Shown: one piece after another, positions 20,720-30,901 of the stretch | Layout: every line of letters begins with the position of its first letter | Numbering within the stretch: position 1 is the first letter of the stretch | Source: Comamonadaceae bacterium | GTDB lineage: Bacteria > Pseudomonadota > Gammaproteobacteria > Burkholderiales > Burkholderiaceae_C | Length of the DNA: 64,000 nucleotides | NCBI GenBank assembly: GCA_947475685.1 | Contig: CANJNC010000007.1 | Coordinates: 28,783 to 92,782, forward strand | Reading direction: 5' to 3' | Notes under the pieces: generated by a model | What the model saw: only the letters and a program-made list of their open reading frames with translations | Databases searched by the model: none | What the model was told of the DNA's origin: nothing | Position numbers and translations under genes: made by a program

Positions 20720-21610
20720 ATGATTAATAAAATAGTTGATAAAAAACAAAATCTTCAGCAGATTTTTCGCAGTGGTGTTGTTCATCGAATACCTTGTGCT
20801 TATGATGGTATTTCTGCAAAAATTGCTGAGAAATCAGGGTTTAAAGCCGTCGCTTTTTCTGGTAATGCAGTCTCTGCTAGTCTACTAGGAATGCCTGATA
20901 TTGGAGTTCTTGGGATGAGTGAAAATATTTCTCATGCTGCGCGAATTTCCCAAAATCTATCCATCCCTCTGATTTGTGATGCTGATACAGGTTATGGGGG
21001 ATTGATGAACGTCATTAGGACTGTTAGAGAGTTCGAGATGAGTGGGATTTCAGCGATACACATAGAAGATCAAGTCACGCCTAAGCGTTGTGGGTTATTG
21101 CCTCAAGGTATTCCTGTTGTGGATGTTTCAGAACAAGTGATAAAAATTAAAGCTGCAGTTGAAGCTCGAACGTCTAAAGACTTTTTAATCATTGCGCGTA
21201 CTGATGCAAAATCTATGCATGGACTGGAAAATGCAGCCAATCGAGCAAGAGCCTACATAGAGTCAGGTGCAGACGCTGCTTTAGTTATGGGAGCCAATAC
21301 GCCTGAAGAGTTACGCTATGTTGCCTCAATTGTTAAAGCCCCTTTGGTTTGTGTAATTCAAGAGTCACCTCCAACAACCGATTTGACAGATGAATTACTC
21401 AATGAGGTCGGTTGTGCGCTTGCGCTACACGCTGGCATAGCTAGATATGCTGTCGTCAAGTCGCTTATGGATGTTTATAAAGCATTGATTCATGAAGGCA
21501 GTACTCTTTCTGTAAAGGAAAAGATGGCGAGTTTTGACGAATACAATGAAGTGTTAGATTTGAAACAATGGCTTGAAATAGAAAAATACTTTTTATCAAA
21601 TGTGATTTAA
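20720..21610 (+). CDS. Isocitrate lyase/PEP mutase-superfamily C-C lyase (methylisocitrate/dimethylmalate lyase-like)
   Basis: CAYDGISAKIAEKSGFKAVAFSGNAVSAS; DADTGYGG; IHIEDQVTPKRCG; IIARTDA. Confidence 0.88.
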   Translation: MINKIVDKKQNLQQIFRSGVVHRIPCAYDGISAKIAEKSGFKAVAFSGNAVSASLLGMPDIGVLGMSENISHAARISQNLSIPLICDADTGYGGLMNVIRTVREFEMSGISAIHIEDQVTPKRCGLLPQGIPVVDVSEQVIKIKAAVEARTSKDFLIIARTDAKSMHGLENAANRARAYIESGADAALVMGANTPEELRYVASIVKAPLVCVIQESPPTTDLTDELLNEVGCALALHAGIARYAVVKSLMDVYKALIHEGSTLSVKEKMASFDEYNEVLDLKQWLEIEKYFLSNVI

Positions 21611-21631
21611 CAAGAGTCAATTGAATTCATT

Positions 21632-23020
21632 ATGAATACTAAAAAAACACTTTTCGACAAGATCTGGGAGCAACACTCTGTTGGTCAAAGAAATGACGGT
21701 AGACATTTACTTTATATTGATCGACATGTGATTCATGAACTGCATGTGCCCCACGCTTTTAAAAGATTAGATTTGTCGGGTCGTTCAATCAGGAGACCCG
21801 ACCTCACCGTCATTGTTCAAGATCATACTGTGCCAACTAGACCAGGGCTGGAATTGATTTCTGAACACATTAAAATAACTCGTGAATACGCTAAAAAGTA
21901 TCAGCTCAAATTGATAGATGTCTCATCTGAGCAGCATGGTATTGTGCATATTGTGTCCTCAGAAATGGGGTTTGCTATGCCCGGATTTACACTCGCTTGT
22001 CCAGACAGTCATGCCTCAACTGTTGGTGCCCTTGGCTGCTTGGCTTTTGGTTGCGGGACAACAGAGTTGGAGCATATTTTAGCTACGCAAGTGATGGTAT
22101 TGGATAAACCTAAGCAGTTGAAGGTCAATATCACTGGAGTCCTTCAACCTGGCGTGAGTGCCAAGGATGTTTCATTGTATTTAATACGGACCTTGGGCGT
22201 TAATGCTGGTCGTGGTTTTGTTGTTGAATTTACTGGTTCAACCGTTCAAGAAATGAATATAGAGTCAAGGATGACGCTATGCAATATGTCAATAGAGTGG
22301 GGCGCTAGAAGCTGTTTAATCGCTCCAGATTCAAAAGCGATGGATTGGTGCTCCAAGACCCCTCTTTCACCGATGCGTGACCAATCTCTCAGCATGTCTG
22401 CATTTTGGGAAAACTTAAAGAGTGACGATGGTGCATTTTTTGATCAGGAAATTGAATTGAATTGCTCTGAACTAACACCTCAATTAACCTGGGGTACAGA
22501 TCCTTCTCAGGTGGTTGGTATCGATGAGTTGATCCCAGATCCTCAAGACATGTCTTTAAACGATCAGCAGCAAGCCTTGAAAGCGATATCATACATGGAT
22601 GTTCTTCCAGGAGAGCGGATTCAAGGAATCAAAGTTGACCGTGTTTTTATCGGTTCATGTTCAAACAGCCGAATCTCGGATTTAAGAGCTGCAGCTTCAA
22701 TTGTCAAGAATCAAAAAATTGCCATTCATCTCAAGGCGATTGTCGTTCCTGGCTCAACACAAATTAAGAAGCAAGCAGAACAAGAGGGTTTAGACAAGAT
22801 CTTTTTAGACGCGGGTTTTGAGTGGCATCGATCTGGGTGTTCAATGTGTGCAGGAGCAAACGGTGATATAGGTCTTCCTGGTGAGAGGTGGCTATCAACG
22901 ACAAATAGAAATTTTGAAAATAGGCAAGGTCGGGATGTTAAAACTCACTTGGTCAGTCCTCAAATGGCTGCTGCCGCTGCTTTGGCTGGTTCAATCGTGG
23001 ATGTAAGAAATTACTTATGA
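21632..23020 (+). CDS. Aconitase/isopropylmalate dehydratase large subunit-like (LeuC-like)
   Basis: CPDSHASTVGALGCLAFGCGTTELEHILATQ; FIGSCSNSRISDLRAAASIV; SGCSMCAGAN (Fe-S cysteines). Confidence 0.9.
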   Translation: MNTKKTLFDKIWEQHSVGQRNDGRHLLYIDRHVIHELHVPHAFKRLDLSGRSIRRPDLTVIVQDHTVPTRPGLELISEHIKITREYAKKYQLKLIDVSSEQHGIVHIVSSEMGFAMPGFTLACPDSHASTVGALGCLAFGCGTTELEHILATQVMVLDKPKQLKVNITGVLQPGVSAKDVSLYLIRTLGVNAGRGFVVEFTGSTVQEMNIESRMTLCNMSIEWGARSCLIAPDSKAMDWCSKTPLSPMRDQSLSMSAFWENLKSDDGAFFDQEIELNCSELTPQLTWGTDPSQVVGIDELIPDPQDMSLNDQQQALKAISYMDVLPGERIQGIKVDRVFIGSCSNSRISDLRAAASIVKNQKIAIHLKAIVVPGSTQIKKQAEQEGLDKIFLDAGFEWHRSGCSMCAGANGDIGLPGERWLSTTNRNFENRQGRDVKTHLVSPQMAAAAALAGSIVDVRNYL

Positions 23021-23024
23021 GCAT

Positions 23025-23651
23025 ATGAATTCATTTACACAATTAAGAGGCGTCGTGGCTCCTGTTTTGGGTGACGATATGAATACGGATCAAATCATAC
23101 CGTCTGCATATTTAAAAGATGTACATGCAAATCTAGGTGAAGGTTTGTTTGCCTACCTTAGACGCAAACCGACTGGAGAGAAAAATTCGGATTTTGTACT
23201 CGAAATGGATACGTACAAGCATTCAAAAATACTTTTGGTCGGCAATAATTTCGGCTGTGGCAGTTCAAGGGAACATGCTGTTTGGGCGCTACAAGAATTT
23301 GGTATCCAGTGTTTAATTGGGAAGAGTTTTGCAGAATTATTTAGAGAAAATTGTTTAAAAAATGGAGTTTTAGCCATATCACTGGATGATGAGAGGTATT
23401 CTATTATTTCAAATTTCGTCTCCAATACAGGGGGAGGAGAGTTGTCTGTTGATTTGGAAAAGTGTGAAATTCAAAATAAAGATCATAAACTTTGTGATTT
23501 TCTAATCCATCAAAACGAGCGCTATATGTTACTCAATGGACTTGACGATATCGGGTTAACACTAGGTAATGTAGATTTAATTTTAAAGTGGGAAGAGCAT
23601 ATGATTGGACATCACTCTTTTCTTCAATCTTCGATTACGACAGGTTATTGA
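23025..23651 (+). CDS. Isopropylmalate dehydratase small subunit-like (LeuD-like)
   Basis: GDDMNTDQIIPSAYLK; GNNFGCGSSREHAVWAL; AELFRENCLKNGVLAI. Confidence 0.9.
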   Translation: MNSFTQLRGVVAPVLGDDMNTDQIIPSAYLKDVHANLGEGLFAYLRRKPTGEKNSDFVLEMDTYKHSKILLVGNNFGCGSSREHAVWALQEFGIQCLIGKSFAELFRENCLKNGVLAISLDDERYSIISNFVSNTGGGELSVDLEKCEIQNKDHKLCDFLIHQNERYMLLNGLDDIGLTLGNVDLILKWEEHMIGHHSFLQSSITTGY

Positions 23652-23695
23652 TAGGCTAACACTTGCCACAGTCGTCTTTTAACGTTTCTTTCATT

Positions 23696-24664
23696 ATGTT
23701 TAAAACCTTTCGAACCCTATTCTTATTGGCTTGTCTAAATGTGTCGATGCTCTATGCTCAGGAGATAGAGTGGCCAACTAAACCAATTCGCATTGTGTAT
23801 CCTTATGCCGCAGGTGGGGTGGGGGATGCAATTTTCAGAGTGATTGGTCCAGCCCTTGAGGCAAAATTGGGTCAACGATTTATTGTTGATAATAAAACGG
23901 GTGCAGATGGGAAAATTGGAACTCTTGAGGTAGTGAATGCCAAGCCGGATGGCTATACCCTTTTGATGGCCCCTACAGCCAATTACTCAGTTAATCAGCA
24001 TCTTTTTGCCAATCTCGGCTATGATCCCATCGCACTTTTGGAACCTATTTCTTTGATAGCAGAGGCGCCACTTATTGCAGTGACTTCTATGTCTGGGCCA
24101 AATAGTTTGAAAGACTTTGCTCAACAAGCTTCTAGTAATCCCAAAAAATTTAATTACGGCTCGCCAGGAACCGGTTCACCACCACAACTCGCTGGCGCAC
24201 TGTTTTCTCAACTCGCTGGTAATTCCATTGAGCATATAGCTTACCGAGGGACGCCTCCCATGGTCATGGCAATGGTAGGTGGCGATATTCAATTGGCCTT
24301 TGGTTCTTGGTCAGCGGTAGGTACTCAAATCAAGGCTGGAAAAATTAAAGCGTTGGCTACGACTGGTTCACAACGCTTTGAAGAAATATTAAATGTGCCA
24401 ACAACGAAAGAAGCTGGTTATCCAGATCTTACAATTACCAATTGGTGGATTCTTTCTGCACCGAAAAACATAGACCTCAAAATCATACAAAAGCTATATG
24501 CTGAGTTGAGAGTGATTTTGAATGATACGCAAATTAAATCCAAGTTGCTTGATATCGGACATGCTTCTATTGGATTGGATCCTAAAGAATCTGCAGCCTT
24601 TATTCGGTCTGAAAGTGCAAAGTATAAAAATTTAATACTCAAAAATTCTATCAAGGTTGAGTAA
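23696..24664 (+). CDS. TTT (Bug/TctC) substrate-binding protein
   Basis: EWPTKPIRIVYPYAAGGVGDAIFRVIGPALEAKLGQRFIVDNKTGADGKIGTLEV. Confidence 0.92.
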   Translation: MFKTFRTLFLLACLNVSMLYAQEIEWPTKPIRIVYPYAAGGVGDAIFRVIGPALEAKLGQRFIVDNKTGADGKIGTLEVVNAKPDGYTLLMAPTANYSVNQHLFANLGYDPIALLEPISLIAEAPLIAVTSMSGPNSLKDFAQQASSNPKKFNYGSPGTGSPPQLAGALFSQLAGNSIEHIAYRGTPPMVMAMVGGDIQLAFGSWSAVGTQIKAGKIKALATTGSQRFEEILNVPTTKEAGYPDLTITNWWILSAPKNIDLKIIQKLYAELRVILNDTQIKSKLLDIGHASIGLDPKESAAFIRSESAKYKNLILKNSIKVE

Positions 24665-24807
24665 TCGATGATCGCTTTCTTATTTTTTTAGCTCATTTTT
24701 TTTGATTGGGTGTTTCTTTTTTTTAGGGTATACCATTACATCAAGTCTTTATAATAATTTTAATATTCGGTGTCCTATTCATTTAATCGAAATATATTCG
24801 GAGTCAT

Positions 24808-26010
24808 TTGATGAGCTTGTTTAAAACATTATGTATTTCTATTTGTGGCTTAATTTACTGCTTACTAAATCTTTCCCAAGCCCAACAACCACCTATTCGA
24901 ATTGGGAGTACCTTAGCTCTATCGGGGCCTTTTGCTGCAACGGCTGCTATGCAAAAATTGTCTGGTGAAATTTTTATTGAACAACTTAACAAAAGAGGTG
25001 GTTTATTAGGTAGACAAATCGAGTGGGTTTTAAAAGATGATCAATCAAAGCCAGAGTTGACTAGGACCATATATGAGAAATTAATCATTGAGGATAAAGT
25101 TGATTTAATCATTGGGCCTTATGGTACTGGTGCAATACTCTCTGCAATGGGTGTTGCTCAGAGATACAACAAAATATTGCTTCACAATACTTTTGGTCTT
25201 CCTGCTCAAGCAAAATACGACATGCAGTTTTCTGTGTCTGGTGGCGCTTATGCAATTGAGAGTGTATGGCCTAAACTTGTTCTCGATTCTGTTGCTGCAA
25301 GTAGCAAACCACCCAAAAATATAGCCATTGTTACCAGCAAATTTCCTTCAGTCTTCTTTGTGTCTGAAGGTGCTCGGGAGGAAGTTAAAAAGCGAGGAAT
25401 CAAAGAAAATATATATTTAGACTGGGATTTCGGTAATAGAGATTTTGGTGCTATTGCAGCAAGAATTAAGGAAGCCAATCCTGATTTTTTATGGATTGGT
25501 GCTGTAGGCATAGAGGGAAATCTTTTAATTGATGCAATGAAAAAAATTGATTATTCTCCCCCCATTTCGTTTGTTGCATTTCCTGCCTCAAGTTTAATGA
25601 CAAGATCACCCAATGGAGAAAACGTATTAGCTTTGACTGTCTTTGAAGACCATCCGCCATTTACCAATAATGCTGTTGCATCTGTCTTAGTAAAATCATT
25701 TCAAGAGCGTGGACAAAAAGCCAATCTGCCTGATCCATCGGTTGATTTGATGGCCTCTGTAGCTTATTCAACTTGGCAAGTGTTGGAAGCTGCAGTCAAT
25801 GCGACCAAAAGCCTAGACGATAAAGTTTTATCGACTTGGATTAAAAAGAGTCAGGTTGATACAATCATTGGTCGCATACGTTGGGATGGGCCCAATAACT
25901 TCATCAATGGAACCGATCTTTATAAAGTCAAACAAGTCCAAAATGGCAAATGGGTGGTTGTTTGGCCTAAAGAGTTCGCCGCTCCTGGAGCTAAACTACT
26001 GACACCTTAG
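24808..26010 (+). CDS. ABC transporter substrate-binding protein, branched-chain amino acid (LivJ-like) type
   Basis: PPIRIGSTLALSGPFAATAAMQKLSGEIFIEQLNKRGGLLGRQIEWVLKDDQSKPE. Confidence 0.9.
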   Translation: MMSLFKTLCISICGLIYCLLNLSQAQQPPIRIGSTLALSGPFAATAAMQKLSGEIFIEQLNKRGGLLGRQIEWVLKDDQSKPELTRTIYEKLIIEDKVDLIIGPYGTGAILSAMGVAQRYNKILLHNTFGLPAQAKYDMQFSVSGGAYAIESVWPKLVLDSVAASSKPPKNIAIVTSKFPSVFFVSEGAREEVKKRGIKENIYLDWDFGNRDFGAIAARIKEANPDFLWIGAVGIEGNLLIDAMKKIDYSPPISFVAFPASSLMTRSPNGENVLALTVFEDHPPFTNNAVASVLVKSFQERGQKANLPDPSVDLMASVAYSTWQVLEAAVNATKSLDDKVLSTWIKKSQVDTIIGRIRWDGPNNFINGTDLYKVKQVQNGKWVVVWPKEFAAPGAKLLTP

Positions 26011-26025
26011 GTCTGTGTATTATAA

Positions 26026-26057
26026 AAATGCCCTATTTAGCAATAAAAAGGGCATTT
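26026..26057. terminator. Bidirectional intrinsic terminator between convergent genes
   Basis: AAATGCCCT ... AGGGCATTT perfect 9-bp stem with A/T-rich flanks. Confidence 0.75.
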
Positions 26058-26065
26058 CAATTAAT

Positions 26066-26797
26066 TTAAGCTTTTTCGTTTTTTTCAATGGCTAATTTCT
26101 TGAGCCATTTTTTCTTCCATAAGTCCCAAGATCTGTAATATTCTTGCCATGAGACATTGGCAGCTACTTCATCGTCATCCATGTAAACGACAGACTCGCT
26201 AGAGCCAGCCATCATCATGGCTTGAAATTGCATTTTTGCGTTGTAGTCAAGATAGATGGTTCTGCCTACAGCTGTTTGAATTTTATTTCCCGTTACCACT
26301 GATCCATGTCCACGCATAAGTGCTGCAGGATGCTTGCCTAATTTGTCTGCAAGTGATTTTCCCAACATACTATTGCGAACCAACATGTCGGTACCTTTTT
26401 GAGCATCTCTAATATCCCAGTTTGGAATACCTAAACCAATAAAAGAGGACATGTGGAAAATGGGTTTAAGTTCACAAGTCGTACAGCTAAATGGAACAAC
26501 AGCGTGCGAATGATTGTGAACTATTGAATTGACATCAGGACGCGCTTTATAAATTTCACCATGAATATATCTCTCGTTATATCCTTTTGGTGAGTTTGGA
26601 TGAACAGGATTGCTATCAAGATCGAACTCTAAAATATCTTCTTCTTGAATTAACTCAGGAGCTACGTCTCGAGACATGAAGTAATGGTTAGGATTGGCTT
26701 CGCTTCTTACGGTAACGTGTCCATATGCATCAATAACGCCATATTCAGCGCAGACTCTTGATGCAATTACAAGGTCTTCAATAATACTCATCTTCAT
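26066..26797 (-). CDS. Class II aldolase/adducin-family protein
   Basis: GVIDAYGHVTVR; HGEIYKARPDVNSIVHNHSHAVVPFS; MRGHGSVVTG. Confidence 0.9.
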   Translation of the reverse strand: MKMSIIEDLVIASRVCAEYGVIDAYGHVTVRSEANPNHYFMSRDVAPELIQEEDILEFDLDSNPVHPNSPKGYNERYIHGEIYKARPDVNSIVHNHSHAVVPFSCTTCELKPIFHMSSFIGLGIPNWDIRDAQKGTDMLVRNSMLGKSLADKLGKHPAALMRGHGSVVTGNKIQTAVGRTIYLDYNAKMQFQAMMMAGSSESVVYMDDDEVAANVSWQEYYRSWDLWKKKWLKKLAIEKNEKA

Positions 26798-26811
26798 CCT
26801 TTGGGTTTTAA

Positions 26812-27807
26812 TTACTCAACGCTTATTTTTCTATTTTGAACAACGGAAATCCATTTTGGGATTTCTTTGGACAATAACTTTTCTAGTTTATCAGGTTTAC
26901 CTCCGCTTACGTGAAGACCCAATTTGACCATTGAGTCTTTGGCATCAGCTTGAGTAAGAATTAAATTTATTTCATTGTTCATTGTATTGATAATATCTTT
27001 TGGGGTATTGAGTGGAGCAAGTACACCATACCAAGTATCAACCACCAATCCCGAAAATCCAAGTTCTTTGAAGGTGGGTACTTGAGGAAATGCAGTTGAT
27101 CTTTCATCACTCATGACTGCGATCATTTTGAGTTGTCCATTTGTAATAAACGGACTGGCTGTTTGAAGAGAGACAATGGTTGCCTTGACATGACCCGCTA
27201 TTACATCGGTCATGGCACCTGAGGAGCCCTTGTAGGGTACGTGAGTCAATTTAAGACCTGTCTCTTGCAGGAAAAGCTCCATTGCCAAGTGCTGAATACC
27301 GCCAGCGCCAGGAGTAGAGTAATCAAGTTGATTGGGCTTGCTTTTTGATAGCTCAATAAACTCTTTAACGGTATTGGTTTGTAAGTCAGGGGCGGTTACA
27401 AATCCCATTGCGCTTGTGCCTAGAAGGATGACGGGTGTAAAGCTTTTTATGGGATCAAATGGCAGTTGATTCTTAATGGCTGCTGTTGTACCGTGTGAAG
27501 TCGCTGTAAAAAGGTAGGTATACCCATTGGGTGGGGCCTTGGAAACTGCATCCGTCCCAATAATTCCAGATGCCCCAGCTTTATTGTCGACAACAACTGG
27601 AACATTCAATTTTGATGCTAAGCGTAAGCCAATTAACCTAGCCAAGACATCGGCTGTAGTTCCTGTCGTGTATGGAACAATAAAGTTAATTGACTTTGAA
27701 GGAAAACTTGGACTTACATTTGCTTGAGCAAAGCTACTTAAGGAATTTAATTGGGTGAGCGTTAGCAGTAGAAGAAATTTAGAGACTTTTTTAAGTTGCA
27801 ATTTCAT
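26812..27807 (-). CDS. TTT (Bug/TctC) substrate-binding protein
   Basis: SFPSKSINFIVPYTTGTTADVLARLIGLRLASKLNVPVVVDNKAGASGIIG. Confidence 0.92.
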   Translation of the reverse strand: MKLQLKKVSKFLLLLTLTQLNSLSSFAQANVSPSFPSKSINFIVPYTTGTTADVLARLIGLRLASKLNVPVVVDNKAGASGIIGTDAVSKAPPNGYTYLFTATSHGTTAAIKNQLPFDPIKSFTPVILLGTSAMGFVTAPDLQTNTVKEFIELSKSKPNQLDYSTPGAGGIQHLAMELFLQETGLKLTHVPYKGSSGAMTDVIAGHVKATIVSLQTASPFITNGQLKMIAVMSDERSTAFPQVPTFKELGFSGLVVDTWYGVLAPLNTPKDIINTMNNEINLILTQADAKDSMVKLGLHVSGGKPDKLEKLLSKEIPKWISVVQNRKISVE

Positions 27808-28025
27808 AAAATAAAATTAGGAATGATTACTGGTTAATAATTGAGCATAGAAGTATGAAATTATAAGAAAATTTAATAACTTATGCTAATATCTTAAATA
27901 GGATTAAATATTATTTCGTATTAGGGTTTATACCAACTTCAAGTTAGTGCAAATCAAGATGGTCTGCATCTTTGCCCTATTAATTTTAAACTACGACTTA
28001 GACTCCTATGAAGGGTCCTAATGAA

Positions 28026-29057
28026 ATGTCTCAAACTCCTTTAAGTCTTTTTTCAGATCGCATCAGCCCACTCAGTATTTCTCCACTTTGGGAGAGAAAA
28101 ATTAAAATGGTCCCAGGCTCTCAGTGTGTTCCTCATGTTTGGCCTTACTCGGTCATGCGTCCTTTACTTGATGAATCAACGCACTTGATTGAAAAAAAGG
28201 AAGCAGATAGAAGAGTTTTAATGATGGAGAATCCATCTCTAAGGGGCTCGTCTTTTATTTCGAATTCACTTTTTGCCGGTCTACAAATCATCATGCCTGG
28301 AGAGATTGCGCCATCACACAGGCATTCACCCAATGCACTTCGCTTTGTGATGGACGGGGAGGGAGCGTATACCTCTGTAAACGGTGAAAAAGTTTCAATT
28401 TATCCTGGTGACTTTATTGTTACTCCAGCATGGTCTTGGCATGATCATGGCAATTTGGGAAATGGTGCAGTTGTTTGGATGGACGGATTAGATACTCCGT
28501 TTAGTTCACTATTTGGTGCCCATTTCAGAGAAAATTATCCTGAAGATATTTTTCCTATTAGTAAACAACATGGGAACAGTTACGCTCAATATGGATCTAA
28601 CTTAGCGCCCTTGAGTTTCACTCATACACATGAACAAAATCCTTGCTCTTTATTGCATTATTCGTTTGATAAAACAAGGGATGCATTATTGAGCTTGGCT
28701 AAAGACGATGGTGTGAAAATCGACCTTGCACATGGATTCAAACTTCGTTACGTCAATCCCCTTGACGGATCATATCCTTTTAAGACGATGGCTGCCTTTA
28801 TGCAATTGCTACCAAAGGGCTTCAAAGGGCTTAATTACAGAACGACTGAGAACACAGTTTTTAACGTTGCATACGGTAACTGTCGAATTCAATTAAAAGA
28901 TCGCGTCGTTGAAATAAGTTCTAACGATGTTTTAGTAATCCCTTCATGGGAAACTTTTAGTTTTGAATCCGAAAACGAAACAATGATATTTAGTTTCTCT
29001 GACAGAGCTGCACAGCAATCGCTAGGTTTTTGGAGAGAAGAAATTCTTCCTATTTAA
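28026..29057 (+). CDS. Double cupin, gentisate 1,2-dioxygenase-like
   Basis: PGEIAPSHRHSPNALRFVMDGEGAYTSVNGEKVSIYPGDFIVTPAWSWHDHGN; second C-terminal cupin. Confidence 0.82.
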   Translation: MSQTPLSLFSDRISPLSISPLWERKIKMVPGSQCVPHVWPYSVMRPLLDESTHLIEKKEADRRVLMMENPSLRGSSFISNSLFAGLQIIMPGEIAPSHRHSPNALRFVMDGEGAYTSVNGEKVSIYPGDFIVTPAWSWHDHGNLGNGAVVWMDGLDTPFSSLFGAHFRENYPEDIFPISKQHGNSYAQYGSNLAPLSFTHTHEQNPCSLLHYSFDKTRDALLSLAKDDGVKIDLAHGFKLRYVNPLDGSYPFKTMAAFMQLLPKGFKGLNYRTTENTVFNVAYGNCRIQLKDRVVEISSNDVLVIPSWETFSFESENETMIFSFSDRAAQQSLGFWREEILPI

Positions 29058-29087
29058 AATGTTGAAAAGTATTTAAGGATTTTTTTA

Positions 29088-30380
29088 ATGTCGTTCAATA
29101 GATATGTACGTAACGATCCAGCAAATCAAGATTTTCAAGTCAACAGGCGTGCGCTTGTTGAGGATGAAGTATTGAATGATGAGTTTAAACATATATTTGA
29201 TAAGTGCTGGATCTATGCTGGACACGAGTCGGAAATTAAAAACAAAGGGGATTTTAAAACACGCAGCGTTTGTGGTCGACCAATCATTTTATGCAGAGAT
29301 GCGAATGAAAAAATCAGAGTTTATTTAAACGTATGTAGACACCGAGCGGCAGTTGTTTGCCGTGAATCCGAAGGTAATTCAAAGGGATTTTTTTGTTTTT
29401 ACCATGGGTGGAGCTACAACATAAACGGAGAGTTGGATGGTGTTCCTGGAAAAGCAAGTTATCCGCCTAGCTTTGACCAGTCAAAATTAGGACTTGCACA
29501 ACCCGCTCAAGTAGATAATTACAAAGGCTTTATTTTTATTTCATTCAACCCTGATGTTGAACCCTTGCCCGATTATTTGGCTGGTGCTAAAGAGTATATT
29601 GACTTGATTGTTGACCAATCACCAGATGGGAAAATGGAGGTTCTGGAAGGCACGCAAGAATACGATATTAAAGCAAATTGGAAATTATTGGTTGAAAACA
29701 GTTTTGATGACTATCATTTAATCACGACTCATTCGACTTGGCTTAACTATATGAAAAGATCAGGTGTTGAAATCAAAAAACCTGAAAAAGGCCATTTGAT
29801 GCCATCACATGGAATAGGAAAAGCTCTTGGAAACGGTCATGCGGTAATTGATAATGTTAATTTCCGGGGAAGACCTGTTGCCAAATGGATCCCCTTGTAT
29901 GGTGAAGCAGCAAAGCCAGTTATAGAAAAAATCCGCGAAGAACTTGTCAATCGTTTGGGGGAAGTTCGGGCAACTAGAGTGGCAGATACCAATCGCAATT
30001 TGGTTGTCTTTCCAAATTTAGTTCTCAATGACGGTTCCGCTGTAACGATCAGAACTTTTTTCCCAATTGCACCTGATCGAATGCAAGTTACTGCGTGGGC
30101 TTTAGGTCCTGTCAATGAGTCAGTTGAGGCCCGAGCAGTCAGGCTCGATAGTTTCCTTACCTTTTACGGCCCTGGTGGTTTTGCCACTCCCGACGACGTT
30201 GAGGCTTTGGAGTCTGTACAAAAAGGCATGGCAACTTTTAAAGAAGTTGAATGGTCAATCATGTCTAGGGGTATGGCTAAAGAGGGTGAGCAACTTAACA
30301 CGGATGAACTTCATTTAAGAGCCTTTTGGCTAAGATGGAGTGAGTTGATGTCTGAAAAAAATAAGTTGGAAATAACATGA
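29088..30380 (+). CDS. Aromatic ring-hydroxylating dioxygenase, alpha (Rieske) subunit
   Basis: Rieske CRHRAAVVCRESEGNSKGFFCFYHGWSY; mononuclear Fe region NSFDDYHLITTH. Confidence 0.92.
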   Translation: MSFNRYVRNDPANQDFQVNRRALVEDEVLNDEFKHIFDKCWIYAGHESEIKNKGDFKTRSVCGRPIILCRDANEKIRVYLNVCRHRAAVVCRESEGNSKGFFCFYHGWSYNINGELDGVPGKASYPPSFDQSKLGLAQPAQVDNYKGFIFISFNPDVEPLPDYLAGAKEYIDLIVDQSPDGKMEVLEGTQEYDIKANWKLLVENSFDDYHLITTHSTWLNYMKRSGVEIKKPEKGHLMPSHGIGKALGNGHAVIDNVNFRGRPVAKWIPLYGEAAKPVIEKIREELVNRLGEVRATRVADTNRNLVVFPNLVLNDGSAVTIRTFFPIAPDRMQVTAWALGPVNESVEARAVRLDSFLTFYGPGGFATPDDVEALESVQKGMATFKEVEWSIMSRGMAKEGEQLNTDELHLRAFWLRWSELMSEKNKLEIT

Positions 30381-30889
30381 AAATTACCGGCGAAGTAACT
30401 CGATCCGTAATTGAGGACTTTTTATATCGCGAGGCATTTCTATTAGATCAATGGAATTTGGATGAGTGGCTTAAACTCCTTACTGATGATTGTACTTATC
30501 ACATCCCATCTAACGATGCGCCGAAAAGTGAGTCGAGTAAAGCTCTTTTTTTAATCGCAGATGATTATCGAAGAATTACTGAGCGTGTCAATCGGTTGAA
30601 AGATAAAAATGCACACTCTGAATTTCCTCACTCTAGGACAAGACGAGTTATTGGAAATGTTCAATTTTATGAGCCAACTGATTCAGTCAATTCGTTATTA
30701 AAAACGTTTATTGTTAATGCAAACTTTGTCATTTATCGCCATAGAAGAGAAGGTGATATTCGTACTTATGTCGGCCGATATGAACACGAAGTAAGACTTA
30801 TTGATAGCCAACTTTTCCTATCTAAAAGAAAAGTTCTTTTAGATGCATATGAACTCGGCTCAATGGGACTCGTTAGTTTTATTCTTTAA
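30377..30889 (+). CDS. Aromatic ring-hydroxylating dioxygenase, beta subunit
   Basis: FLYREAFLLDQWNLDEWLKLLTDDCTYHIPSND; ATGA overlap with alpha subunit gene. Confidence 0.9.
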   Translation: MKITGEVTRSVIEDFLYREAFLLDQWNLDEWLKLLTDDCTYHIPSNDAPKSESSKALFLIADDYRRITERVNRLKDKNAHSEFPHSRTRRVIGNVQFYEPTDSVNSLLKTFIVNANFVIYRHRREGDIRTYVGRYEHEVRLIDSQLFLSKRKVLLDAYELGSMGLVSFIL

Positions 30890-30901
30890 TCGAGAAGAAA
30901 A

